NCBI RefSeq assembly: GCF_021155765.1
Contig: NC_060109.1
Location: forward strand, 1,389,001-1,453,000
Source of the DNA: Diprion similis
Taxonomy: Eukaryota > Arthropoda > Insecta > Hymenoptera > Diprionidae
DNA length: 64,000 nt
Direction of reading: 5' to 3'
The notes under the pieces were generated by a model. The model worked only from the letters and a program-made list of their open reading frames with translations. It ran no database searches and was not told where the DNA came from. Each line of letters opens with the position of its first letter. Position 1 is the stretch's first letter. This document shows positions 1 to 10,999 of the stretch, in pieces. The translations under genes and the position numbers were made by a program.

Positions 1-1970
1 TCATGGAACAGTGATCTGCCAGACCGGTCATAATTTAATGTAGGACCGGTGCTGGTTTTAGAACAAAGAAATTTATGGTATGACTGAAACTGGTCGGGAG
101 CTGATGATTATGCGAAGGTTGTTGATGCGATCCAACCCATGGGCATATCTATGCGCTGTAGTGGTTGGAAAGAAATTGTCACCGTTGCAGAGCGAATGTA
201 ATTAGAAGCCAATTGACTTTCCAAATTCTATTCAACGGAATTACGAGAGAACACCGTGTCAGCGGTTAAGAAGATATGTTCTGACAAGTGCTCGGTTTCC
301 TTTGCACTATTAGCATTGATCCGAAGTTTGTGATCTCGGAGAGCCCGCCGGTAGAGGCGGAACCTGCCCACATTTGACGTCTTCTTGATTAGAACAATCT
401 CAATACATTTCCGAAAAAGGTGAATCTAAAATTTTTCGTCTTTTCCCTCGGGATCGTTGCTGCCAATATGACTTCAGAATCCACCGCAAACGATGAATAT
501 TGTTTACGTTACTTGACTTTCGATGCCTTGATCTTCTCTCGATTCATCGAATTGCCGCATTAATCTTCTTCATTTCACATGTTGTGGTTTGAGCAAATTA
601 ACGTGTTTACTAGGAGTAGAATTTCAACTATCCAAGCTTCCTCATTTTAACTTGTGAATTTGATGCCAGTAAACTAATATTTTTTTTTCAACGAAATTAT
701 TCAGAAATTAAACAGAATCGTACATATAGTTATGTGTACCTCGTGCATTGACTCACACGGTAAGATTTGTCGCGATACATTTTTTTTTACAAAAAACCCT
801 AAACATAAAATATTTCGTGTTTCACCCTACTCGTTGCAAGTCAACAGACCCGACTTGATGGTCTACAAATTTGATAAGTTAACTTATACCAAAGGAATTG
901 AATTGAAAATTGAAAAATAACACTACTTTATACAACAAATGCGTAAATTGAACATTTGCACAAAAGTGTCGCACCGATCATACAAGTGCAAAAAGTTCAT
1001 TCCCGAGTTACATTCATTATTTTTCGATATGTGTGAGTGAAGTTCGTGTTTTCAGTACATATTTCTGAAAGTGAACTTTTGTGTACACGTATGAGAAGTG
1101 TGGAAAGTGTGAGTGAAGTGAAAAACCGGGACGGGCCGGAATGGTCTTTTCCTCCACGTACACCGTGAAAAAGTTCACTTTACACACCAATTTTACGGAT
1201 ACGGGGTCGAGAATGATATTTTTTCGGTACAGGCATGTAAGAGTCACTTTTCGACACCTGTTTACGATCCGCTAAACGTCACTTGATACTGCTAATCTCA
1301 AAACGTCAATATAAAGTCTTGACGCCGCGGTTTTGACGTGCAGTTCGGAACTGTGTATCTTCAGCTGCCTTATAAAGACTTTATGCAGCAGTTGTGACTT
1401 GTATTGCGCAACCGAGGTGGAGATTTTAACTGGCGTTAAAGTTGCTTTTTAGGTCATTCCGGAAAAGAATATTATACGAGGCACGCCCGTAAAGTGTTTT
1501 TGGCTCAAATAATAATTTTAGTAAACTGAAATCATTATCCTTGATCTAAAAACACCCACTTTACGGGCATGCTACATGAAGTAGGCGCTATTTATCACTA
1601 GTTTATATTACGCGTGACCCTTGTACAAATGTTTTATCAAAATTGTTCAATTTATAGCATAGAAAAAAAAACTTGGAATTGCTAACCAACTGATAACCCC
1701 TAATGACACACCGTATTCTGAAGTACATTTTACACAGCTGATCATATATCAGACGATCGGTGATCGATTGCTATTATTCTAAATTTTTATTTGACAGTTT
1801 GAGAAGATCAAGCCAATGGAGTTTGTAGAAAATTCGAATTAATATGATTTCGAACTGATGTTCATGTTGCATGATGCTTTATACGAATAGTCAAATATGT
1901 ATCACTAATTTAAAGCTCCAATAAAAGTCTCAAGGTAGAACATTTAAGCAATAACTTATACGTACTTAGG
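1..1970. repeat. Dispersed repeat R1, copy 1
   Basis: This stretch is collinear with 26,030-27,880. Clear matching blocks include the sequence around 180-290 against 26,230-26,340, the block at 840-880 against 26,882-26,920, and the ends at 1,921-1,965 against 27,832-27,875. A short third copy is near 24,600-24,680. The copies differ by many substitutions and small indels, so they are old. No open frame longer than about 80 codons is shared, and I could not place the family. It could be a non-coding mobile element or an old segmental duplication. The left edge of the window may cut the repeat. Confidence 0.6.
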
Positions 1971-2260
1971 TGGGGCAGGATTTTATCATACGAATTAGTT
2001 AATACCTGTAATGGATACAGGAAAATGTAATCTCAATCACAGTAGTATCATTTGCAATGCGTTATGATAAGAGTATGAATACGTGCAAATTACGTTATTG
2101 AAGCACTATGCTTGGACTTTTTCCATCAAGGCTGGACATATTTTCTTGACAACAAGAGACTCGATTTATGCCGTTAGACGAAATATTTATTTACTTATAT
2201 TTGTTGCAATTCATACATAATCGAAGTGAGTGATTTTATTTCCACTTCCCACATGGGCGG

Positions 2261-2779
2261 ATGCCTAACGAAATTCCGGCTGGAAAACCACCGATGAATA
2301 GGGCAGTGCGTAGAATGCAACAATACAACACGCAGAAATACGAATCCTCTCCCGCACCACAAGATTGGTCAGAGGATTAGGACCCCAGATGGGAACCACG
2401 CCCGTCCACTTTGCAAGCTGAAAAGCCTAGGAGAAAACCAACAAACAGGTCAAGGACCTGGAAGCCTGAAGGCCAAACCAAGCCTGAAAAGGCCCAACCA
2501 AGGGAAATATCCGATTCCGCTGAGACCAAGGGTGTAACAAAAGCGACGAAGGAAACCCTTCAGGATGAACCGCTCTGGGCCGACGGGCCCTTTGCTGGAA
2601 CACATCCTCTGGCTCGAATTTACAGCCAGAACTGTGACTTTTCCACGTTCCCACTGTTATGCGAACGAACGTATGCCCATCTAGAAGCGGAAAACCCTAG
2701 ATTGAGGAGATTTTGTTACGATCCGTCGTCATGCCGGCACTCAGCAATGATAGTGACGTTAGAAATGCCCTTTGCTTGA
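2261..2779 (+). pseudogene. Unrecognised ORF remnant, basic N-terminus, one stop
   Basis: From an ATG at 2,261 a frame runs for about 170 codons to a stop at 2,777-2,779, broken only by an in-frame TAG at 2,378-2,380. The first half is rich in Arg, Pro, Lys and Gln. The second half has a more folded look, with several Cys and aromatic residues (for example SQNCDFSTFPLLCERTY). I do not recognise the family. The composition would suit the gag-like or nucleic-acid-binding protein of a mobile element, but that is a guess. There is no intron pattern, and the internal stop argues for a pseudogene unless it is a sequencing error. Confidence 0.3.
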
Positions 2780-3065
2780 GGCAGCAAGTATGAACGTCTG
2801 ATGCGTTCTCTGTATGCTGTAATGTGAAGCGATGCTTGAGACACAATGTTATGTGATGTTGCACAAACATTATGAAACCTCTGACATCTTGGTGAAAACC
2901 GTAGTCACTTCTCTTATTCTGTGACCATAGCAACCAAACTATTCCAAATACCTTATCTCAGGATATTACAATAACTACACGGAGTAGTTGCTATGTGATT
3001 TTGTAAATCCCGGTGGAATTAACCTTCTAGCCGGACGATAAGGTAAATGTAAAAATATAGGATTG

Positions 3066-3245
3066 CAAAATGAGGATAACGGTAACCGTATCGCTCGGTA
3101 TCAATCTTGATGGTTGTCCACAATGATATTGACGGGAATTCTATAAATATAATATCGTTCCGGTGCAGAATGAGGATGACGATAACCGTATCGCTCGGTA
3201 TCAATGTTAGTGGTTGTCCATAATAATATTATTGAGAATTTTACA
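3066..3245. repeat. Two-copy tandem repeat, 100-bp period
   Basis: The block beginning TGAGGATAACGGTAACCGTA at 3,071 returns at 3,171 with a few changes, so the period is 100 bp. Each copy holds the string GTATCGCTCGGTATCAAT and GGTTGTCCA. Only two copies are present and no coding frame follows the repeat. Confidence 0.8.
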
Positions 3246-4022
3246 GAAGTTCAGGGCGTGTGCGTCATGTGTGGTTAATTACTTAAAAAGAATGTCTACA
3301 CGCGCGTTGCTATGTGCAACGGGCTTTCAGGCTTGCATTATACAAAGTTGAAAAATCCGTTGCGAGCTCAACTTTTTGTATGTTGCGACGTGCTCTGCAA
3401 CGGGCTGAAGCCATTGTTGATACTCCTGAGTAGAAATACCCGGATTTTCTTCAAAGATAGCACAGTCGATGCATCTCAATTTATTTTGTATCGGGAGACC
3501 ATGCAGCGTTGGAGGGTCACGTGCATCGCGGTCTTATCGGTAGCTCGCTGATACGGCCAAGCAGACACGAAGCAGCTGATATGGCGTGCAAGTTGAACTG
3601 CTTCTACGAAGTTTGAAAAAGTTATCATGTCAAAACGTATGCACTTTATGGCGTAAACTTGTAGAAATTGCGTTGACCGCAAAATTTACGGTAAACGTCG
3701 AAATAATTGCATAATATAATTTATTATCACGTATATACCTGGATGAGCTTAGGTCACGATCGGTCCGTTAACAGGCTGCATGTGCATTGAATGTGCATCG
3801 GACTGACGGGCAGATGTAGGCGTTACGGTGCAACTTGTGCAACAATTACTGCACTCTAATGGGTCCAGCGTAACGGTTAAGGAGTTAATATCGATGCATG
3901 ATAGAATTGTGTCTTCTGATTTCAAAAATACCACCTCGCGAATCTGCTATTTCTACATTCACCTACCCTTATTAGCACACGGTCATCAGAGATGCACTCT
4001 CCCGCACCCGCCAAATTCATAC

Positions 4023-4029
4023 TATAAAG
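4023..4029 (+). promoter_or_regulatory. TATA box of small secreted-peptide gene
   Basis: TATAAAG lies 61 bases before the ATG at 4,084. A plausible initiator (ACAGTC) sits about 30 bases downstream near 4,052, which is the usual spacing. Confidence 0.5.
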
Positions 4030-4083
4030 CGCATAGTCTTGCTGCAGATGCTTACAGTCTGATTATTGCACTGCATCGCGATC

Positions 4084-4221
4084 ATGTACTTCGTAGTCTC
4101 AATCTTCGCCTTCATAACCCTTGCGGCTGCTCGACCGCTAGGCGAACAAGTATCATCAAACTTCAGCCACCTCGACATGTTCTATCACTCCCCGGACTCA
4201 CAAAGTGGGCGAGAACGTTGA
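4084..4221 (+). CDS. Small secreted peptide, 45 aa
   Basis: A short intronless frame runs from ATG 4,084 to TGA 4,219-4,221. Residues 1-16 (MYFVVSIFAFITLAAA) look like a classic signal peptide ending in small residues, and the mature part would begin around RPLGEQVSSN. The remaining 29 residues are polar, lack Cys and end in SQSGRER, where a basic tail could be trimmed. Support comes from a TATA box at 4,023, a possible initiator near 4,052 and an AATAAA at 4,390, which together give a compact transcript of about 360 bases. I do not recognise a family. It could be a neuropeptide-like or effector-like peptide, or only the first exon of a longer gene, although no strong donor site follows before the stop. 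Confidence 0.5.
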   Translation: MYFVVSIFAFITLAAARPLGEQVSSNFSHLDMFYHSPDSQSGRER

Positions 4222-4389
4222 GCACTTGAGCTCTGTGGATTTGATATAATTAGACTGCTACTATCCGTGTTACGAAAAGTATACAGGGGGAAAGTGTTAC
4301 ATTGCGATCTCAACTGAGGAATGTGCGCACTTAAAACGTTCGAATTTTTAAAAGATAGTACAACGAAAATGAAATTCGGCTAAGTAAAG

Positions 4390-4395
4390 AATAAA
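4390..4395 (+). terminator. Poly(A) signal AATAAA
   Basis: AATAAA lies 169 bases after the stop codon of the small secreted peptide and is the first such hexamer downstream of it. It is an AT-rich hexamer, so chance occurrence is possible. Confidence 0.35.
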
Positions 4396-4793
4396 GTGAA
4401 GGAAAAATGATTCTGACATTTACACATTATTTACATTACAGCAATTCTAATCATGTGATAACCCAGATTAACGAGGTACAGCGGATAGACGTTAATAAAA
4501 TTGATTAACTTTTCAGTGAATATAAATTCTTGAACTTTAAATGGTTTATAGATATTTTTATAAACGGTCGATGTTTGTGAAGTTTCGGAAGTTGCGAAAT
4601 TATTTACTGCCGCTTATTTTTTTTTTTTTTTTAAACATAAATTTATATCGCACGTAAATATACCTCGTCACTTTAATGAGTTCTTAATTTCAAGCAAGTA
4701 TCGTTATAAGATCGTTTTTCAATCATTTCAAGATGCAGAAGCGTGCAAGGCTCTCATCTTATCACTGTTTAGGCATTATATTTCGAATTGGTC

Positions 4794-4867
4794 GAAATCT
4801 TGATTTCTGAAAGTGTTACTGATTAGTAGTCATTCTGATTACTGACACTTTCGAAACTCAAGATTTC
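4794..4867. repeat. Imperfect hairpin (23-bp arms)
   Basis: Positions 4,794-4,816 and 4,845-4,867 are inverted copies with two or three mismatches, separated by a 28-base loop. The inner part can pair further with slippage. It may be a tiny foldback remnant or a transcribed hairpin. Nothing else marks it as an RNA gene. Confidence 0.5.
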
Positions 4868-5049
4868 AAATTTCGTTATTTCATTTTTGCATGTTTGAAA
4901 TTTCGATGTATCGGCCATTTGCAACATTGACCTTTCCAAGTTTTGAACCCCACCCCACGAATCGAACATTCTATAAAATCAACGCCTAACTTGGTAAATA
5001 ATTACACAATTATTAAAATTCAATAATCAACCAAACAGCTATTGCTTAT

Positions 5050-5620
5050 CTAATATTAAGGACATTTTTAACTGTAGAATAATTCTGAGTCCTTACATGA
5101 AGCCACCATCGGAAACATCCAAAATTCAAATTATTAAATATTATAAAACCGAACCAAGAGAGCTTTGGTAGCCAGCTAGAAGCTAGCCGGGCTACGCGAG
5201 GCAAACCATATAAGGTAACAACTAAGACGCTAATTAGGTCACCTTGATCGGAACCAATCACGGACTAGCTACCCCCCAAAATCTTTGCTAGAGACTCAAT
5301 GTAATAAATCTGTCACCCAAAAATTGTACAGGAGCATAGGAGATCTTTCCCTATATAAACAGGTGCAGATTGGACTCGGAGAGCATTATTTTAACTAAAT
5401 TCGTAAGTGTTACCCTGTCACTCCGCCCGAGAGTATTAATTTTCATAAGTTTGTAACCGTCACCTTGTCGCTCCACCCGAGAGCATTATTTTCCATAACT
5501 TTGTCGCTCCATCCAAGAGCATTATCTTGTGCATTTGTACTCTTAACTATAACGTGAATTAATAAACATGCAAGTGTATTAAAAATCAAAACCCTTCAAT
5601 TTTAATTAAACGCATCTCAA
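5050..5620 (+). mobile_element. LTR-like fragment with TATA and poly(A) signal
   Basis: This region has the parts of an LTR in order: TATATAAA at 5,352-5,359, a run of four related GAGAGCATTATTTT-like blocks (5,378, 5,429, 5,479, 5,515) and AATAAA at 5,561-5,566. About 70 bases of it, from the GGAGATCTT before the TATA to ATTCGTAA, recur at 5,838-5,906. No gag or pol frame of this element is visible, so it is either a solo LTR or an LTR next to a deleted body. The exact termini cannot be set. Confidence 0.45.
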
Positions 5621-5837
5621 CTACCTGGTCTTTCGCCGCTCCGCGAAGCTACCTGTTTTGCAGTTCTTACCAAGTTCGAGCAAGGAAGGTAAGTTGACTT
5701 CCAAATTACCAATATAGTGAATTCCTTTCAAATCATCAACCCCATTACGCGAATTTATCAATGTTGCCCATTTCACTTTAGTGATTAATCGATATTGGCG
5801 ACCCACAACTACTGATTGTACATTCCAGTTATAGGCA

Positions 5838-5906
5838 TAGGAGATCTTGCCCTATATAAACGGGTGCCGATTGGACTCGGCGAGCATTATTTTAACTAAA
5901 TTCGTA
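5838..5906 (+). repeat. Second partial copy of LTR-like TATA block
   Basis: The sequence from ATAGGAGATCTTGCCCTATA to ATTCGTAA repeats 5,334-5,404 with about five differences. It abuts the hAT transposase remnant directly, which suggests that one element broke the other here. Confidence 0.7.
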
Positions 5907-7785
5907 ACGCCTTTAATCAAATTAAATTTAAAAATATTTCACGATTCCGAGTTGGCCAAAAAAGTTCATTGTGGAAAAACTAAAGCAGAGATGTTGGTTG
6001 AAAATGTTTTGTACCCGAAATCTATTGAATTGATACTACAAGAAATGAATCCGAATAGCCAATTTCAAATTCCATTTGTGCTATAGCAATTGATGCCTCA
6101 AATAAAGGTAATAGAAAGCTCTTTCCGATAGCTGTACGATATTTTCATATCAAGGAAGGAATAAAAAAAATAAGGTCATCGATTTTTATGAAGACTCCGA
6201 TGATTCGTCAAAAGCCATTACCGAAAAGATTAGAAATTGTCTCGCGAAACACAATCTGAAAATTGAAAATGTCATATCTTATGCAACCGATAATGCGTCC
6301 GTTAATTATAGCAAAAATAATTCTGTTTATCAGAAACTTTTACTATCGAATGACAAAATATTTAAGACTAATTGCAATTGCCACGTGATACACAATGCTT
6401 CGAGAAATACCTGCAAAGCGTTATCGTACGATGCCGAAAATCTAGTAGCAAAGGTTTTTGTTGAATTTTCAAATAGTGCGAAAAAAATGAAGAATTAAAG
6501 CGATATTTTGATTTTCTCGACATGGAATATGAAAAGGTTTTGCGACACGCCCCAACTAGGTGGCTTTCGTTAATCAAAGCTGTCGAACGTTTGATATGGT
6601 GTTGGCCAGTAATCAAATCATACTTTTCACAACAGGGTGAAGACGATTGCAACAAATCATTTTGGTATTCATCAAAGACGAACCAGATAAATACATTCAT
6701 TTCGTACATCATTTTATGACCTTAATGACCCGAATGCTGTTATCCCTCGAATCCAGTATGATAACTGTTACCGAAGTACATGCAATAATGACTTTATTAA
6801 AACAAAAATTGCAAACTAAAATAGATGAAAAATTTTTCGGCAGTAAAGTTAATCAGTTTCTCAGACGGTCGACGACGACTGATCATTGTGCAGGTACAAA
6901 TAAATTTGTGTATGAGGCGTTGAGCGTATATAACAGAGCCATGAAATACTTGATAAAATGTTACAATTTCGACGATAACCCTTTTCAGTTGTTTGCAATT
7001 TTCAATTTGAACGAAGGCGCATTTTGTTTTGAAGACGTCATTAAAGTAGTTCAACGTTTGCAAATGAAATGAACGAGGATGTATTGTTTGACGAAATACA
7101 TACAGTAAATAGTCTGTTACCCGGAATTAGCGGAAGTGACTTGGCTGTTGATCAAAAATGGGTTCAAATATTCAATAACCATAATTTAAAAGAATTCCTA
7201 AAAGTCGTTGCTGCGATATTTGCTATGCCCGTAAGCAATGCTTTCGTAGAGAGTTTTTTATCTCCAATGGGAAACATTTGGACTGATGAGAGAAATAGAA
7301 ATAATTTGATTAAAGCGGAGATTTGTAGTAAGTTTAATTACAACATGACTTGCCAGGAGTTCTACCAATTTGTTAGTAAACAAAACCAGGCAGCTTTATT
7401 GAAAAGTGTATCGGAAAATTCAAAGTATACAAATCAGTGTAAAGACGTTGGCCTGAATTTTCTCAAAGTTATCAAACACAAAAAAAAAGAAAAGAAATAT
7501 CAAGTTCTGTTTCTTTGGATACATAACAAAAGGCGTTTGGAATTTAAATGCTCTTCTTTTGTTAAAACAATATCACAATATTCCATTTTCAACATCACAG
7601 GGATAAACTTACTCATCCGATCAGAAATACATAAATATGAACCTACTGAATTCGAAAGAGAAAAACGTGTTCATCGAATCGCTTCACGTAATAAACGTGA
7701 ATTCGAGGTAATATCAACTTTCTTCAAGCGGCTGTGCGAATCAAAATATTGTGAAACACACCCGGGAGCAAAACTTAGGATGTAG
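5907..7785 (+). pseudogene. hAT-family transposase, frameshifted
   Basis: Joined reading frames give most of a hAT (ZBED/SCAND3-like) transposase. The order is an N-terminal helical part (5,907-6,086), an RNase H-like core region including YATDNASVNY near 6,281-6,310 and CHVIHNASRN near 6,380-6,410, and the segment APTRWLSLIKAVE near 6,550-6,590. The C-terminal dimerisation domain at about 7,190-7,400 has the typical SNAFVESFLSPMGNIWTDER signature. At least four frame changes or stops break it (near 6,086, 6,150-6,175, 6,498, 6,660 and 7,072), and the BED zinc finger is missing. The element is therefore dead. Hosts of this family sometimes domesticate such genes, but the breaks argue against that here. 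Confidence 0.8.
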
Positions 7786-10080
7786 TTTGCGTGATATACG
7801 ACCTGAATATACGATTCTTGTTTACATTTTCCCAGCAGTAGTTAGTCGGACGGTGAATTTATCACTCCACACTTTTTTCGAACCAACAGGCATCCGTTGC
7901 TAACCATGTCCTACACTCCACAGTTTCTGTGCGATGCTGCGTAGAGCACAGACAACTGTAGAGAATGTAGATATTTCACTGGCGTTCCCCCACGAAGACT
8001 GAAGTCAAAATGGCCGTTAAATTCTTCCAATAAGAAAAGGATGGCGTCTGCGCTCACGCGACGGCGCAGAACTTCGATGTAACACCCGGCCGTATTTACT
8101 TGCCAGGGAGCCTGTGGACTAACGATTGCTGGCCATGAATAGCGTCAAAGTTTGACGAAACATCTTGTTTATCGTATAACTGATAGAGGAGGCTAAGTTT
8201 TTGGCACTTCGGCATTGTGTTTGGTGATATTTTTTACCAGAAATTAACTGTAAACAGTTGAGATTAATTAGAGGATGAGTTAAATGAGAGCTTGGAAATG
8301 CAAGTGGTGTATAAATCAGTTTCAACTAATTTATTGGGACAAAGGAATTTGGACTTTTGTGAATCTCAACTGCAAATTTCTTTGTACTGAAGAATTATAT
8401 AGGTTAAAATTTGACCAGACTTGCACTTAAAATCCCTCGAATTTACCTAGTCATGCGTATTCAAAATATATAAACTCTTAATTCTTGCTTTCTTAGAAGA
8501 CAACGTAAGGATATCAAAAGATCCCTTGTGGAAAAATATTTGCAACTATTTTTGAGAAAAAATCTGAAAAATTTTAACATCTAATGTTCTCAAATATTTT
8601 CAAAATTATGATCAACAAATCGAGGTGCAGAGGAGAATTTCGTGAGGAATGTGCTATCAAATATTCTCACTAAAATCTCTTTCAGATATACATAACATCA
8701 GATCAGAAATATGTAAAAAATTATTACTTTTCTTATATTTTCGTCGCATTCTGTAAACCTATATAATTGCTAATAATTCAAAGCTTATAAGACTATTTCA
8801 ATTTTTATTTTTAATTTCTCCAAAAACCGTTGAAATTGTTAAAAAATATATTTTTATTTACTTTAAACAGTATTAATCACTCAGAGCCGACGGGGCAAAA
8901 AAAAAATTTCAATCACAGGGGAACAAAATAGTGACTTTTCAATACAAACGTATTGTTACATCGAAATATTGCAACATTGATTCTTCGCAAATATAGACAA
9001 TTTGTAAGCCTGAGAATAGGTGCAGACTTAAAATTATTTTCACGTAGCCAGGATACATTTTTCCATACTTTATGCAAAAAAGTGGAGAGCCTGGGACCCC
9101 CGGGTCACGGGGCCCCGTAGTGCATACTACTGAATTGCATCCAGCCTGTGCAGCAACAGTGTTGCGCCAAGAATCTATTTGCACCTCTTGGATATCCAAT
9201 AAAAGTATGCATCGAGTGGAATCGTGACTTGCTTAGAACAGTTCTAATTTTACAATTCATCACTGATTCGTTATGTGCATTTATTTTCGAGAAAGAAAGT
9301 GTTTCAGATATACGAGAGTAACTCGAAATCTGTCCAGTTTAACGTCAAATTCCCTACTTACTTGCAGAAATTTCGCGTTTCTTATTGCCAAACGTCATCA
9401 GTACAAAAGATGTCCACTTAAAAGTTTTTTCACCAGCCAAAACATGTTTGAATTTACAATTTTAAAGGCAAATGACGGATTTTCACTATCGAAGACAAAC
9501 CACAAATGCAGTCTTCTGGTTTGCTGTCTATTATTCGTTGATTGTATATGTAAAAATACTAGGAAATGTGAATCAATGTCTTTGATTAACATTCTAACGA
9601 TTTGTCAAAGTTTTCGGATATCGCGAAATTATTTACCCAGTGAAAGCGAGTTATCATCAACTCACCGATTGTTGATATTATAAACAACCTAACTGTTATC
9701 TTCAGAAGCAACTAAAGAAAATGAAACGCAAAAATCAAAACACATCATTCATTTATAATCCTTCGGAACTACTCCGAATAGTATTAAAAAAATTTACACC
9801 ACCTGTCTCTACATGTGCCCTACACAAAGTGATTACTAAATTTGAATACTCCGCAGATAAGCATACAACTAATTACTACTTGAATTTTTTAACATTTATC
9901 TTCTGCCGATTCGCAGTTTCCTACGTGATCGTCTGAATCAACTTCTTAGCTCTGGTTCCATGCAGTTTCAGTGCCTCATAGCAGGCAATTTGAACAAGCA
10001 TCATAACTGCTCAAGGGTAGACAATCTACTGCATAATTGGATGGCAACTGATGAGTTGCAACCCGCAAAAAAAAAGGACC
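7490..10080 (+). repeat. Dispersed repeat R2, copy 1 (3' part of hAT-type element)
   Basis: Sequence from the 3' end of the hAT transposase onward is collinear with 37,790-39,430. Matching blocks include 7,520-7,560 with 37,837-37,858, 7,590-7,660 with 37,905-37,960, 7,740-7,900 with 38,030-38,190, and 9,905-10,060 with 39,255-39,415. Copy 1 is about 950 bp longer, so copy 2 carries deletions. The stretch after 7,785 has no coding frame and may be the non-coding tail of the element or its target. Confidence 0.65.
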
Positions 10081-10486
10081 CACACTGTTAAAAATGGTCG
10101 TAAATTTATTACACACTTACTACACAAAAGTGTAACTGAATAAACAATTTCTGTATATTTGCTATACGGTGTTTGGAATTTAATAAATACACTGCTGAAT
10201 TTATGTGATAAATGTATAAAGAACTTCGACGACAATTTGTTAAAATTAAAAATTTAATACAGCAAGAGCAATTGATATGCATCTCTATTCATTTCACTCT
10301 GCGATTTCGAATTTCCCAAACCTGAGTTCTAAAATCACCCCAAAGAATTTTAGTTTTACTTGATAGTACGTTATACGTACTGTATTTAAAAAGTTTCTTA
10401 ACAGTTTTGGGAAATGCTACAAATTTTTTGTGAATCTACTTAAGCTGTGCTAATAAAATAAAATAAAAGAATGAAGTAATACTTCA

Positions 10487-10640
10487 AACTTTAAACGCGT
10501 TCTTCTCGAAATAATGTTTTTACATTCGGTGCAATAAATATCTCTAGAACGGCCCAACCGATCTTCACCAAATTTTTAATAGTTATTAATAACGTAAATA
10601 TTGTGTACTTGAACGATTCAAATTTTGATTTGGTACTTTT
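10487..10640. repeat. Short repeat shared with the MULE 3' flank
   Basis: The block around ACTTTAAACGCGTTCTTCTCGA and the following 'ATCTCTAGAACGGCCCAACCGATCT' type sequence matches 23,306-23,400, just downstream of the Mutator-type transposase. This copy probably marks a non-autonomous relative or a broken end of the same element family. Confidence 0.5.
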
Positions 10641-10696
10641 TTTTACAGCTGAAAAATGAACGATTCTTTTGGTAAAAAAAACAATTCTTCTCTTAA

Positions 10697-10845
10697 GGAA
10701 AGTAGGCTATTCTAAACTCCGCGCAAGATTGACACCCGAGTCAATGGTGAGGTTATATACTATTCCGCACCTAGAAAGGGAAAGTAGGTTATTCCAAACT
10801 GCGTAAAAATGACAAGAACGCAGTTTGGGATAGCCTTTTTCACTC
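10697..10845. repeat. Small foldback/MITE-like element
   Basis: GAAAGTAGGCTATTCTAAAC at about 10,699 and GAAAGTAGGTTATTCCAAAC at about 10,780 are direct copies, and a third copy appears inverted at 10,818-10,845 (GCAGTTTGGGATAGCC). The result can fold back. No coding capacity is present. Confidence 0.5.
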
Positions 10846-10999
10846 TCGTCTAACATAAATTATTTTTCACCGTCCCCTGCATCGGAGAGTACAACTTCCC
10901 GTTCATGTGATGGTCCGAAAGTTGTACTTTCCGTACAAATGTGGTAAAAAAGGGTTTTTCACTGAGTGCGTTCGAGCAAAAACTTTTGTATGGTTTTAC

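Noticed and set aside
3828..4229. 133-codon plus-strand frame over the small secreted-peptide gene
   Set aside because: It overlaps the TATA box and the better-supported signal-peptide frame, has no signal or domain of its own and low-complexity His/Leu composition.
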